DNA of 64,000 nt from Benincasa hispida (Eukaryota > Streptophyta > Magnoliopsida > Cucurbitales > Cucurbitaceae). Made by a program: the position numbers and the translations under genes. The notes below the pieces were generated by a model, which saw nothing but the letters and a program-made list of their open reading frames with translations, had not been told where the DNA came from and did no database searches. Shown piece after piece: positions 1-11,408 of this stretch. Where the stretch lies: assembly GCF_009727055.1 (NCBI RefSeq), contig NC_052349.1, positions 33,069,793 through 33,133,792 of the forward strand. The letters run 5' to 3'. Numbering within the stretch: the stretch's first letter is position 1; every line of letters starts with the position of its first letter.

Positions 1-938
1 CATATAATAAAGTATAATTTTGAATCTTAACTTTATACCATAATGTATCTATATACATTATATTAACTGTATCTCATACAATTAATTTCCTTATATAATT
101 TGAACAATTCAAATTAATCCAAAATTAGATGATTCTTGTTTTACCCTTAGTGAGTTAGCAATGAGACCTAATGGATCTATAGATTAGAAACTCTAGTGAT
201 ACTAGATTAATTGATTAAACTCTTTAATTAAAATAATCAACATTAATTAACTGCAGGTTTTTCCACTAAAGACCCAAAGCTACAATATTCACATTGTAGA
301 TATATTTTCGTGTCTACGGATATAACCAATCAACAGTAAGTCGATCCTTCATGAATTACTCGTAATTATAGTTGGATCAAATTACCATTTTACCACTGTG
401 ATTACATCTAACTTCTTAAGTCTCACTGATATTCTAATGAATAACCTATTTATGGTCCTACCATAAGTAAAATCCCCTCAGGCTAGTGAGAGGAAAGAAC
501 CCCACTGTTTAAGATCTAAAGTCAATACTTAAGGGAGCAATTCATCTCTTTGTATAGGATGCTCCCGGTCGCATGTCCCCAACACGAATGATCAGGATCA
601 GACCATCTGTGACAAGTCACAACACTTGTGACCATTTCACAAAGTGGGCTGTATCTGTAGCATTACCAGGATAAAGTTTCCCTCCTATATCCATATACTA
701 CAAACCATTTTGGTTATCACTCAAGACATGATCCACTTGTATGTCATCCCATACATGCTTAAGTTACATACAGATAATCAGGGATTTTATGTTTATTGGT
801 TTATGGTAAAGCAAATAAAACATACAACTGAGCAAAAAACAAGTTGTGAAGTAAATATCATATATTAGACAATACAAGCGTTCGTACATACTGTTTACAA
901 ACTACAAGACACGAGACTTTAGGGCATCAACCCCAACA
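1..938 (-). repeat. Family-B copia LTR, truncated by the window edge
   Basis: On the minus strand this begins TGTTGGGGTTGATGCCCTAA at 938 and runs leftward to the window edge. It is the same long LTR found again at 9536, 17220, 33492, 35723 and 61268; shared landmarks are a block resembling GGATAAAGTTTCCCT and one resembling GACATGCGAGCGGGG. It interrupts the family-A LTR that begins at 1211. Whether it is a solo LTR or the end of a full element cannot be told because its other end lies outside the window. Confidence 0.8.
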
Positions 939-1211
939 TCCAGGATAAGATACCCAGTCTTATCCGTACACTATAAACCGTTTAGACTATTTACTCGAAC
1001 TTGATCCACTTTTATGTCTCCACATAAAGTCCAAGTACTCATGCAATAGACATAGATCTTAGTTTATTGGATTTAGGTTGTTTCTAAAATGAAATGAGTA
1101 ATTCTTACATTGAATAACAACTTTATTGAATAAACCTTAATAACATCTTTATTGATAACAAAATAAGTTTATTATTTACAAACCACGAGTTTTAGGACAT
1201 AAAACCCAACA
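939..1211 (-). repeat. Start of a family-A copia 3' LTR
   Basis: The minus strand starts TGTTGGGTTTTATGTCCTAA at 1211, preceded by a purine-rich AAGTGGGAG tract that suits a polypurine tract, so this is the 3' LTR of the minus-strand element whose pol lies at 1212-2655. Only the first 273 bp are present before the family-B LTR interrupts it. The same LTR family occurs complete at 24729-26727 and 54425-56424. Confidence 0.75.
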
Positions 1212-2655
1212 AACTCCCACTTGGACTAAACTATAGTGGTAACATTTATATACACATAGTTGAGTTGTTGAGTTTTTAGAGAGAAATACAATAAACTAGG
1301 GCATCACATACCTATGGTTTGTCTTCACCAGGCATTGCATACCTATGGGTTTTTCTTCTACTTGCCCTAGATTAAACAATGCATAGTCCTAGACTCACTA
1401 GGTGACTTTCAAACACTTTAGCTATAAGGACCTTTGTAAACTGATCAACATGCAGTAGACTTCTATCTTTCAATATATAGGGAATGCATCTTATATCCTT
1501 AACTCCTTGAGGTGATTCTCGATGGCATCATCAAATATTGACTAGTTGTGACAACTCTTGTTATAGGACCAACTTAATCAACAACTCTTGTTGTTTCTTT
1601 ATAACTTCTATGGAAACTTGACGCAATATTAGCTTGTCACAAGTTTGATGATCTCTCACGTGATCTTCTTCAAGAAAAGTAGTATTTGTTGATACAAATA
1701 CTATATTTTCTTCTGGGTTGAAGAAGTATTTAGTTTTTGGGTTGCCTACGGATAGGCATACTTTTAAACAACGTTCCAATACCTTATGGTTTTGTACGAA
1801 CACATGTGCCAGTCATCCCTAAATTTTGAAATAATGTAAACAATCTTTACGTGTCGTAAACAATTTTTACGACCTCTCCATAATTCATATGGAGTTTCAG
1901 AAATCTTCTCAATAGAAGTCTCTACTGCGTATCCCCAAAACTAATTAGGCAACTGACCATAGATCACTTATCAACCGAACCACGTCTAACAGGATTCTAT
2001 TTCTTCTTCCCGATATACCGTTCTGCTGAGGTGCCAGTGTAGAGAGTTGTGACTGGATTCCATGTTCTACCAAATAGTCTTGGAATCTCAGGTTTTTTAC
2101 TCTCCACCTCAATCTGATCACAGTTTCTTTAACGTTTTACCTAACAAATTCTCAACTTTAGCCTTATATACCCTGAACTTTTCAAGGGCTTCAGATGAAT
2201 TAGGAAAACATAACCGTACCTTGAATAATCATCTAATAAAATATTCATACCCTCTTCGTGCTTTAACGTTCATTGGTCCACAGAAATCTGAATATACGAG
2301 TTCTAAGGGTTCTTTGGCTCTAAGATATTTTACAGAAAAATATATTTTATTCATTTTACCCTTAAGATAAGACTTACATGAAGGTAAATAATTATCTTCT
2401 AACTGGTTTAGATGACCACTTTTAACCAATCTCTCAATCCTATTGAGATCAATGTGGCCAAGTCTTAAGTGCCAAATAAATGTACTTGAAGAAACTTTTT
2501 GCCTATTGTTCCGTTTCAGTCGTTTAAATATCTCTATATTTAAATAGCCTTCACTTTGATTGGTTTTAATATATAAGTTGTTTTCTAGTAGAACAAATAA
2601 AAATACTTCTTTTGCTAATAAACACAGAGTGGAGGCTATGGAGTGCAATATTGAG
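1212..2655 (-). pseudogene. Broken Ty1-copia pol (integrase and pol end)
   Basis: Minus-strand remains of a copia polyprotein. Positions 2229-2648 encode the GAG-pre-integrase zinc-binding region and integrase start (WHLRLGHIDLNRIERL, then CKSYLKGKM and PLELVYSDFCGPM). Degenerate integrase core follows at about 1860-2220 (a PQQNG-like motif with frameshifts), then the integrase C-terminal region at 1561-1803 (FFNPEENIVFVSTNTTFLEE). Reverse transcriptase is missing; about 1385-1450 resembles the pol end after RNase H. Multiple stops, frameshifts and a large deletion make it non-functional. Its LTR is at 939-1211; the 5' part is lost where a family-B LTR fragment begins near 2664. Confidence 0.8.
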
Positions 2656-2663
2656 CCAATTAC

Positions 2664-3420
2664 TGGGATTGGTATTCTAAATCTCTCTTATATTCTTGTA
2701 GTTTGTAAATTTTGTATACACAAATTGTTATTATTAAAAATTGTTATTTTATGAGCATACACTCAATCTAACAAACAAAGATCCTAGGTTGTTTTATGTA
2801 ATTTAAACACGTATGTAGAGACATACAGGTGGATCGTGTTTAAATGAAAACCTAAATGGTCTATAGTAGATGGATAAGGCTGGATACCTTATCCTGGTGA
2901 CACTATGGATACGACCTGCTTTATAAATATTACAAGTATTGTAAAGTGCTACAAATGATCTGATCCTGATCATTCAAGTGGAGACATGTGAGCGGGGGTA
3001 TCCTATACAAAGAGTTTGTATAAGATCGAACCACGAAATGATTAGTCTCATTATATAACGTCATTAAAAGTAGAGACTTACATTTCACCAGGATGACTAT
3101 AGGTGACATGACCTGAATCCTAAGTGAGTTGTGAACTCCTGCCTATGAAGATGACCCTTTGATTTGCATGGGTGAGAGTGGCCAGATCACCGACTCAATA
3201 TGCCTACCATTTCGGGGATTCGTCTGATTGAGGAGTTGGGAATACGGCTACACAAGACAAAATTCACTCATTCCCCGATGTCGTGATAAGTAGTTAAATT
3301 GCTCTCTTAAGGGTTGATTCCAGGCTTGAACAATATGGCCACACCCTCTCTTGGCCCGAGAGGGATTTGGTCATAGTTGGACTATGACTAATTGTTCATT
3401 AGAGGGATCAGTGGTACCTG
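2664..3420 (+). repeat. Family-B copia LTR, 5' portion
   Basis: Forward-strand LTR piece whose start (GGTATTCTAAATCTCT and TTGTAGTTTGTAAA) aligns with the LTR start at 35723. Its body follows the other copies in order: the TGGATAAGG block, the GACATGTGAGCGGGG block, the CACAAGAC block and the CCTCTCTTGGCCCGAGAG block. It stops near 3420 where gypsy LTR sequence takes over. There is no 3' LTR end and no primer site. Confidence 0.8.
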
Positions 3421-4149
3421 AGCCCATGTAAGGTCCATGAGAAACATCTATAAATATTGGTCTTACCTCTTCATTTGAGGGGGGAGGTTGGAAGAATTGA
3501 AGGTTAAAGCTCTTTGAGGATCTAAAGAACACAACTCCTCAAAATCTCTGAAGATCAGAAGACATATTAAAACTCTGAAGATTTAAGCTCCCAAGATCCA
3601 TGACTTAAGCTCCCAAGATCCAAATAATGAAGCTCTTAAAATCCAAATACTGAAGCTCCTAAAATCCAAATACTGAAGCTCCTAAAATCCAAATCCTGAA
3701 GCTCTCAAGTCTTGAAAACCAGTGCTCAAGCTTTCAAGTGCTAAAGACTGAAGCTTCTCAAGTTTCGAAGACCGAATCACTCAAATTCTGAAGAAATGAA
3801 GATCTAAACTATTTGAAGCTTCAAAAATTGGAATACTTCAACAAATTAATTGTATGTTCACAACCTACAAGCTGAAGATTCAATCTCCTCAAACTTAAGA
3901 AAAGATTCACAGGCCGACCAACAAGCCACAAGTCGATCCAAACTATTTAACAAGCCGAAAAGCCGCTCCAAGAAGACCATTAAGCTCAAAGGTCGATCAT
4001 CCAAAAAGATCAACAAGCTTAACATTAGAGTTTACTTTTCGAGAGAAAACATCAATGGATTTAGAGATTGTACTCACTATAACGAAATTAATATAAATGC
4101 AAAGTTCAAATTTCATGAATTAAATTTCTTTGGAAATCTCGTGTGAACA
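3421..4149 (+). repeat. Gypsy LTR, 3' portion with tandem repeats
   Basis: This matches the last part of the gypsy LTR at 28083-29424: a TATA box (TATAAATA, 3449-3456), short repeats (unit about 23 bp, TGAAGCTCCTAAAATCCAAA plus 3, around 3590-3700), a decayed stretch of the 33-bp AAGATCAACAAGC-type repeat (about 3930-4020), and an end resembling CTCGTGTGAACA at 4149. No primer site or gag follows, so it is a fragment or old solo LTR. The open frame at 3850-4146 only translates the repeats and is not taken as a gene. Confidence 0.65.
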
Positions 4150-4403
4150 AAGTCCACTCTTTGTTCGCTCGAATTTTGCATTCGTCCACAATTCCTCACT
4201 AAACAAATAAAATTTATAATTCACCGAACCAACTACTTATACTACCAAGTAGCACAAGTGGTAAGTCCGGGGTCGAATCATAGGGAGCCTAATCTAGAAC
4301 ATCTCTAAGTTAAATCGGTATATGGAAAGTAGTAAAAACGGGAGTTTTGTGGTTTGGTTTGAAAGGAAAATAAACTATAGGAATGTAAATTGTGGAAAAT
4401 TAA
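4150..4403. other. Non-coding repeat, left half, host of the copia insertion
   Basis: No coding potential seen. The sequence (CAAGTAGCACAAGTGGTAAG, then a GTCCGGGGTCGAA block) resembles non-coding LTR or internal sequence of plant gypsy elements. It continues at 8684 after the copia insertion, with the 5-bp target site ATTAA at the break (4399-4403). The family assignment is uncertain. Confidence 0.35.
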
Positions 4404-4559
4404 TGTAGAATTTGGAGGAATAGAAATATTAATCTCCTTTTCTTATTGAATATATGCAGATTAGGTCTTCTTATGTAGGAGAAAGACCTTTTTACAAATA
4501 CGGTAAGAGTAAAGACAACAGAGGAATAATATTCATATACAAATATAGAAATTCTAACA
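4404..4559 (-). repeat. Copia 3' LTR (156 bp)
   Basis: On the minus strand it starts TGTTAGAATTTC and ends ATTCTACA, with the usual TG...CA ends. It pairs with the copy at 8523-8678. The purine-rich TGAGAAGAA immediately upstream (4560-4568) contains the pol stop and could serve as polypurine tract. Confidence 0.92.
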
Positions 4560-4565
4560 TTCTTC

Positions 4566-7500
4566 TCAAGCTGGCTTAAAGATGTCTTCTATAGTTAGTT
4601 TGTCAATCAATCTGTCAAATTGTTTCTTTGGAAAGCCTTTAGTTATCACACCAATATTGCTTTGATGTAGGAAGATAAGGAATATATATTGTTCCTAATT
4701 TATTTTTTTTAAATAAAATGATTATCAACCTCATGTAGATTTGGATTATGAACAATAGAAATTGCAACTTTATTGTCACAATAAGTCCATATAGGCATAG
4801 TCAAAGAAATCTTCATCTCTTCAAGTATATTTTTGATCCATATGCTCTTATAAATTCTATGAACCAATGCTCTAAACTCTGCTTCAACACTACTCTGCCC
4901 CCCACATTTTGTTTTATTACTTTTCCAAGTAACCAAATTTCCTCCAACGAAGGAACAATAATTAGAGGTAGATCTTTTATCTATAGTACTTCCTGTCCAA
5001 TCTGCATCAGTGTAGAGTTATATTTGGAAGTGATTATTCCTTTTAAATATAATAACTTTTCCAGGAGACCCTTTCAAATATCTCAAAATTCTGTAGGCAG
5101 CTTCAAAATGAGTCGGTCTAGGAGCATGCATAAACTGACTCCATGCTTACAACATATGCAATTTCAGGATGTGTATGAGACAAGTAAATTAATCTTCCAA
5201 CAAGCCTCTACTATCGTTCCTTTTACTTTATTTCTTTTGCTTTTACTGTTAGAAGCTTTATATTAGGTTCAATAGAAGTTTCTGCAATCTTGCAACCAAG
5301 TAAGTCTGTTTCTTTAAGTAAGTCAAGGATATACTTTCTTTGGTTAACAAAGATCCCATTATTTGATCTTGCTAATTCCATTCCTAGGAAATATTTCAAT
5401 GTTCTTAAGTCCTTAATTTGAAATTCACATGTCAGTTTTTTCTTAAGATTAGCTAAGCTTGCTTCATCATCACATGTGAGAATAATATCATCTACATAAA
5501 CAATCAAAATTGAGATTTTATTTCTCTGAGTGTTTATAAAATAACGTATGATCTGTTTAACTCTGAAGAAATCCATAATTGAATACAACTTTTCCAAAAT
5601 GCTCAAACCAAGCTCTTGGGAACTGTTTAAGGCCATAGAGCAATTTTTTTAATTTGAAAATTTTACTATAACCAAGTCCCTTTTCAAAACCTGGTGGTAA
5701 ACTCATAAAAAACTCTTCCTCAAGATCACCATTTAGAAAAGTATTTTTCACGTCAGGTTGGTAAAACGGCCAATCTAAATTAACTGAAAGAGACAAAAGA
5801 ACTCTAATAGAGTTAATTTTTGCAACAGGAGCAAATGTTTCCTGATAATCAATTCCATATGTTTGAGTGAACCCTTTAGCTACTAGTTTGGCCTTGTATC
5901 TTTCAACATTACCATCAACATAACACTTTATGGTAAACACCCATGTACACCCCACTAGTTTCTTATTCTTAGGTAATTCTTATATTTCTCGAGTTCCATT
6001 TTGTTTTAAAGCATTCATCTCCTCCATAACTTTTAATTTCCAATTGGATCATTTAAAGCCGCATGTATATTCTTTGGAGCAAACAAGTCATTAATCCTGG
6101 ATGTGAAGGATCTATGACTATTTGATACTTTTTTATATGACATAAAGTTTGCAATAGGATATTTGGTACAACTTCAAATACCTTTTCTAAGGGCAATGGG
6201 AACATCAAGATCACACATTACTAGAAAATTACTTTGAATAGTTGAAGGAGTCGGAATAGAAGAATTACTAGTTTCAGTTGTTGGAGTCTTAGATTTGTTT
6301 TATGAAAGACCAATTATCTTGTCTTGGTTCTCTTGATTGAATGTTCTTCTAGTATAAAACTTAAACTCAGGCACTTGATCTATATGATCATTTTTGTAGT
6401 ATTTGTCCCCTGATTGAGATGTTCCTACACTTGGCATCATAGAACTAGTAACATCTAAGCAATTAGGATTGGAAAAAAAGAATACAAACATCCCAAAAAT
6501 TTTCTTCCAAATTTGGTTTCTCTCCCTGAAGAGAATTTTGGGGAAAATAGGATTGATTTTCTAGAAAAGACACATCCATACTCACAAACAATTTTTTTTT
6601 TTCGTGAGAGGATCAAAACATTTATAACCTTTTTTATTTGAAGAGTAACTCACAAAAATGCATTTAACAGTCCTATGATCAAGTTTGGATTGGAATTTAT
6701 CGAGTATATGAACATAAGTAGTACACCAAAGAAGTTTGAGAGGTAATTCAAAATATATGTAGGATGTTAGAAATTCTTTTTTAAGACAGTCGATGGGAGT
6801 TTTACAATTCAAGATGTTACTAGGAATTTTACTATTAGGTAGGTAGCTGTGAGAATTTCTTCCTCTCATAGATATTTTGGACATGCATAGAAAACATTAT
6901 AGCATGTGTCACTTTAAGTAAATGCCTATTTTTTCTTTCAGCAATCCCCATTTTGCTGAGAAATATTCTGACATATAGACTGATAAATAATTCCTTCGTC
7001 TTTCAAAAATTCACTAAAAAACTCATTAAAGTACTTAGTTCCATTATTAGAGTGTAAAATGTGAATTTTAGTTTGAAATTGGGTTTCAATCATATTGTAA
7101 AAGTATTTACAAATGTCTTTCACCTCAAAATTTTTTGCATTAAATAAACCCAAGATAAACGAGTATGATCATCAATAAAAGTATCAAACCATATTTTTCC
7201 ACTGTGAGTCATAATTTTAGAAGGATTACAAACATTGGTATGAATTAAATAAAAAGATTTTGAAAAATATTTGGATCGATGATTTCTTTTTTTTGGAAAA
7301 AATATGACTTTCATAATCAAAAGATGAACAATAAACTCCCTTAAATAAATTTGGAAATAAAGATTTGAGATAAGAAAAACTGGGATGCCCTAATCTATGA
7401 TGTCAATGTATAATTTGTTCTTTAAGAGAAAGGGAATTAATATTACTAAGACTTTGAGTTATTTTATTGTTAAAAAAACCTTCATCAAAGTAATAGAGAG

Positions 7501-7977
7501 CATCAAGCATCCTAGCACTACCAATCATCCTTTTTGAATCCTGATCCTGAAAAATGCAATGAGATTTAAATATTGTAACACGAGAATTAGGATATTTGGA
7601 AAGTTTAGAAATGGATAAAAGATTACAGGTTAAATTAGGAACATGTAAGACAGACTAGAGAGAAATATTTTCAGTCAATGTAATAGTTCCTTTTTCTACA
7701 ATAGGAAAAAAACTACTATCGACAATTCGAATTTCTCATTGCAATATGATGGAGCGTACGAATTAAAAGAAGAAAAAGGACAAGTCATGTGAGTTGAAGC
7801 TTCGGAATCAATAATCCACGGAGATGTATTACTACACGAGAATGTCTTGGGACCTGTGTGAGTCAAAGAAACACATGAATTATTAGATAGAAAATTAGTG
7901 GGCGGCAGTTGTAGGATTTGATGAATTTGCTCTTGTAACATGGTAGAGAATTTAACAAATAGTTGAGATCCACCCAA
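4566..7977 (-). pseudogene. Decayed copia pol (protease-integrase-RT-RNase H)
   Basis: Domains in minus-strand order. Protease (7696-7977): the active site reads IDSEAS, so the invariant glycine of DSGA is glutamate. Integrase core (6938-7320): FIDDHTRLSWVYLM, then SNNGTKY where DNGTEY is expected, so the second catalytic Asp is Asn; an extra G after QQNG shifts the frame. Integrase C-terminal region (6582-6884): CIFVSYSSNKKGYKCF. Reverse transcriptase (5557-5955 and 5223-5636, separated by a frameshift): LVAKGFTQTYGIDYQETFAP, then YVDD at 5487-5498. RNase H (4709-4936): SSVEAEFRALV and YCDNKVAISIVHNP. The polyprotein ends in IFKPA then TGA (4566-4568), close to the 3' LTR. Family assignment is secure; function is lost. 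Confidence 0.93.
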
Positions 7978-8504
7978 AAAAGAAAGAGCTTTTAAACCAA
8001 ATCCAATAAACGTAACTTAAACCAAAACTCAAACCAGACCAACTTTAGTGAACTAGCACTAGAATTAAACCAAGTTAGATCTTAACCAGACCAAAAAAAC
8101 CAAACTAGAGGCAAAAATCAATACCACAGAAAATCACGTCTTCTTATCCTCGACAGCGATGATATTTGAGAGAAAGTCTGACAGGCAATGAAATTTGACA
8201 GCAAGTGCAACGATAATTGGGGGTAGGTGCGGTGGATTTCAACGATATTTGCAATATCTTCCGATGATGGCTGCAGTGATTTTCGACAAGATAGCACCGT
8301 TTTTTCAAACCCATGAAAATATAACACCAATCAGCGGTTGTTAACACATACAAACTAAAAGATATAGAGTTTTGATGGTCAAACAAGGACAAGAACTCAC
8401 GAATGCATACCATCGAATAGGGAGTAGTCGTTTCAAGGTGATGGCTAGGGTTTCGATAGTGTGGTTTTGATGGCATTGGCTAGGGTTTTCTAAAGGTTAG
8501 ATTC
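7978..8504 (-). other. Copia leader / gag remnant
   Basis: This lies between primer site and protease on the minus strand. Open frames at 8144-8476 and 8118-8330 do not resemble copia Gag: no UBN2-like pattern and no CCHC knuckle. I infer a non-coding leader joined to a largely deleted gag. Confidence 0.5.
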
Positions 8505-8522
8505 TTCCCTGCTCTGATACCA
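8505..8522 (-). promoter_or_regulatory. Copia primer binding site (initiator Met tRNA)
   Basis: The minus strand reads TGGTATCAGAGCAGGGAA directly after the 5' LTR end at 8523. TGGTATCAGAGC is the usual copia primer site, complementary to the 3' end of plant initiator tRNA-Met. No spacer is present. Confidence 0.9.
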
Positions 8523-8678
8523 TGTAGAACTTGGAGGAGTAGAAAAATTAAACTCATTTTCTTATTGAATATGTGCTTATTAGTCCTGCTTATATAGAAG
8601 AAATACCTTTTACAAACATAGAAAGAATAAATATAATAAAGGAATAAATATTCGTTTACAAATATAGAAATTTCAACA
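8523..8678 (-). repeat. Copia 5' LTR (156 bp)
   Basis: This pairs with 4404-4559. On the minus strand it starts TGTTGAAATTTC and ends GTTCTACA. The target duplication ATTAA follows at 8679-8683. Confidence 0.92.
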
Positions 8679-8683
8679 ATTAA

Positions 8684-9535
8684 AGTGCAAGAAAATAAAA
8701 GTGCAGAAAAGTAAAGAAATGCCTAGCTCAAGACTTAGGTTCCACCCAATGTTTGATTGATCATAGGATTACTAAGGGTTATATCTCTTAATTTAATATG
8801 CTTAGTCAACTTGCCCAGTAGCCATGACAAGTACCCTAATTACTAATTGATTACTTTACTAAAACAAATGCTCGATTAATTGGGTTCAAGAGCACATAGA
8901 AATATTACATCTATCCTAACTACGTCTCAATTAGTCTATATAAGTTTATTGGGTTCTTACTAAGATGATTAATAAATGGAAAGACCAAGATACTAATCGA
9001 TTGTGTTCTTGAATAAAATTCAATGCCACAAAAAATAATTACTCTAGTCAATTTAGGAATTTATACAAGCATGCTTTGAAATTTTTGCCCTAATGAGATT
9101 CACACTACGATGCATTTATCTCTAGCCTAATAAAGAAGATATGATGGGTGATTAATTCAATCATAAATCTAAGCATAGAAATTTAAACTCAATAAAAAAA
9201 CAAATAAAATCAAAGGGAAATATAAATTTAGAATAAAAATCCTCACAATAGATCCATGGTTGATGCTTTAGTGCTTCGTATTGATTCATTTTCATCCCAT
9301 TTTGACTCTGATGGTCCATATTATCTTTTAATTGTCCAATTACCTACAAAATAGCATAACAAACATGTAAAATCCACGAACGAGCCTGAATTAAGTAAGG
9401 CAAAATAGCACTTTTATTGTGCTATGAAACACCCCCAACTTAATTTTTGATCGTCTCGAGCATGGTAGAGACATACAATTAGGCACCAAATAATATGTTT
9501 GCTTAGTTACAAGGTTCATTATTCACATTTTAAGG
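8684..9535. other. Non-coding repeat, right half of the copia host
   Basis: No gene seen. The stretch continues 4150-4403 across the copia insertion. Near 9430-9470 it has ACACCCCCAACTTAATTTTT followed by GATCGTCTCGAGCATGG, a type of sequence I associate with conserved non-coding ends of plant gypsy elements. No second end could be defined. It abuts a 5'-truncated family-B LTR near 9536. Confidence 0.35.
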
Positions 9536-11388
9536 ATTAAATGATAACATAAATGGTCTGTTGTAGATGGATAAAGGAGGGATACCTCATCTTGGTGACA
9601 CCACAGATATGACCCACTTTGTAGATGTTATAAGTGTTGTAAAGTACTATAAATGGTCTGATCCTGACCATTCATGTGGAGACATGCGAGCGGGGTATCC
9701 TATACAAAGAGTTTGTATAAGACCAAACTACAAAATAATTAGTCTCTTTATATAACGCCGTTGATAATTAAGACTTACATTTCACTAGAATGACCATAGG
9801 TGACATGACCTTAATCCTGAGTAAGTTGGGAACTCTTGCTCATGAGAGCGGTCCTTTGATTTGTATGGGTGAGAGTGGCCAGATTGTCATTTCAACAAGC
9901 CTACCATTTTGAGGATTCGTCTGATTGAGGAGCTGCGAACTCAACTACACAAGACGGAATTCCTCTTTCCCTGAAGAGGGGTAAGTAGATAAATTGCTCC
10001 TTTAAGGGTTGATTCCGATTCTTGAACACAGTGACCACACCCTCTCTTGGGAAGAGAGAACTCAGTCATAGTAGGACTATGACTTATTATTCACTAGAGG
10101 AATTACTGGTACTTGAGAAGTTTGATGTAACTACAGGGGCAAAATGGTAAATTGACCTAACTGTACTTACGAGTAATTTGTGAAGGGTCATCGCACTGTT
10201 GATTGGTTGTATGGACACAAAAATATATATGTAGTGCGAAGAGTGCAACTGTCAGTCTTTAGTAGAGTGCTCAGCAGTTAACGGATGGTGGATCTCGTGA
10301 TTAAAGAGTTTAGTCAGTCATTCACGTACTGTTGGAGCTTTAAGCTACTGGTCCATAAGGTCTCATTGGTAGCTTAATGAGTTCAATTTGAGAATTAGAT
10401 TTTGGATTAGTTTGAAGTGTTCAAATTAACATGAGGAAGTTTGATTATATATGTTATAATTAAATTAATTCAATTATATGTGATATAATTGATATGATGT
10501 ATTTAATACATTATTAATTGGAGGAATTAATATAAATGTGATTTATATTAAATACCATAAAAAAGAAAAAGATCTATAGTTTATATGTTTCATATGATGA
10601 AATATTAAACCTATAGGTTATAAATATAATAAAATCAGTTGGTTATTATATTTATTTATAATATGTTAATTATATGATAATTAATTATTCTTTTTTCACA
10701 ATAACTGGCTTTAGTGGGAGGTTTTGGCAGTTTGTGGTAACTGTAAGTTAAAAGAAAAATAGTTTTCCAAATCAATGTGAATTTCATTTGGATTGATCTC
10801 ACAAAAAGACTATCGAGTAAAAGTGGTTTACTAAACAATAACATAGAGAGCATACACGATTAAGTATTGAATTTACTATATGATGGTTACTTGTTGCTAT
10901 ATGATCAAGTGGCAAGTCTATACGATAGGCTTTTTCTTCTACAGATAGAATTCCTTCCTTTGTTTCATACTCGATCGTTTCGCTCATTCATTCCTCTATC
11001 TAAAGTCATACAGAGCCCATAACTTCTGGATTTTCACACCGAGAATACCAAGGTAACTTATATGGTGGTGTTTTTGTTTCGTTCGAGGGTCGAGGATCGA
11101 GTTGCATTCGATAGTGATCGAGGATTCTTCAGTTCATACTCTTCGTTGTTCTGATCGTTGTGTTCGAGTTCATGCTGTTGAAAAAGTTGCTGAACGATCG
11201 AGCAATATTTAAAGAAAGAGTTCTTCAAAGGTTTGCATACTCTATCCCTTGTTTAATTAAAGAAGCATGTTGTAATTTACTCATTGTGGATAATCTCTTC
11301 TTTTAAACTGTAATTGTTTGTGTTCTTTCTCAATGAAATTAGGAATGATCCGCTTCCGCTGACTGGTCCTCTATTTAGATTTCCTTCA
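9536..11388 (+). repeat. Family-B copia 5' LTR (5' truncated)
   Basis: Forward LTR whose start is missing; homology to the other copies is clear from about 9550 (AAATGGTCTGTTGTAGATGG). It ends GATTTCCTTCA at 11388, two bases before a perfect copia primer site. The last 500 bp include GATCG-containing stretches (for example near 10973 and 11140-11205). It is the 5' LTR of the element continuing to 14626. Confidence 0.85.
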
Positions 11389-11390
11389 AT

Positions 11391-11408
11391 TGGTATCAGA
11401 GTCAGGTT
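11391..11408 (+). promoter_or_regulatory. Copia primer binding site (initiator Met tRNA)
   Basis: TGGTATCAGAGTCAGGTT lies two bases after the LTR end at 11388. The first eleven bases are the standard copia primer site; the twelfth is T rather than C. Confidence 0.88.

Larger units (their letters stand above)
4404..8678 (-). mobile_element. Complete but decayed Ty1-copia retrotransposon, 4,275 bp
   Basis: Both LTRs are present and equal in length (156 bp; 4404-4559 and 8523-8678). The element is flanked by a perfect 5-bp target duplication, ATTAA (4399-4403 and 8679-8683). A primer binding site abuts the 5' LTR at 8505-8522 and pol ends just before the 3' LTR. Order on the minus strand is LTR, primer site, leader, protease, integrase, reverse transcriptase, RNase H, LTR. 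At under 4.3 kb it is short for copia, and no gag with a zinc knuckle is seen between 7980 and 8500, so gag is deleted or decayed beyond recognition. The LTRs differ at a modest number of sites, meaning an old insertion. Confidence 0.93.

Noticed and set aside
8118..8476. Minus-strand frames as copia gag
   Set aside because: No Gag pattern or zinc knuckle and no match to the other two gag copies in the window.
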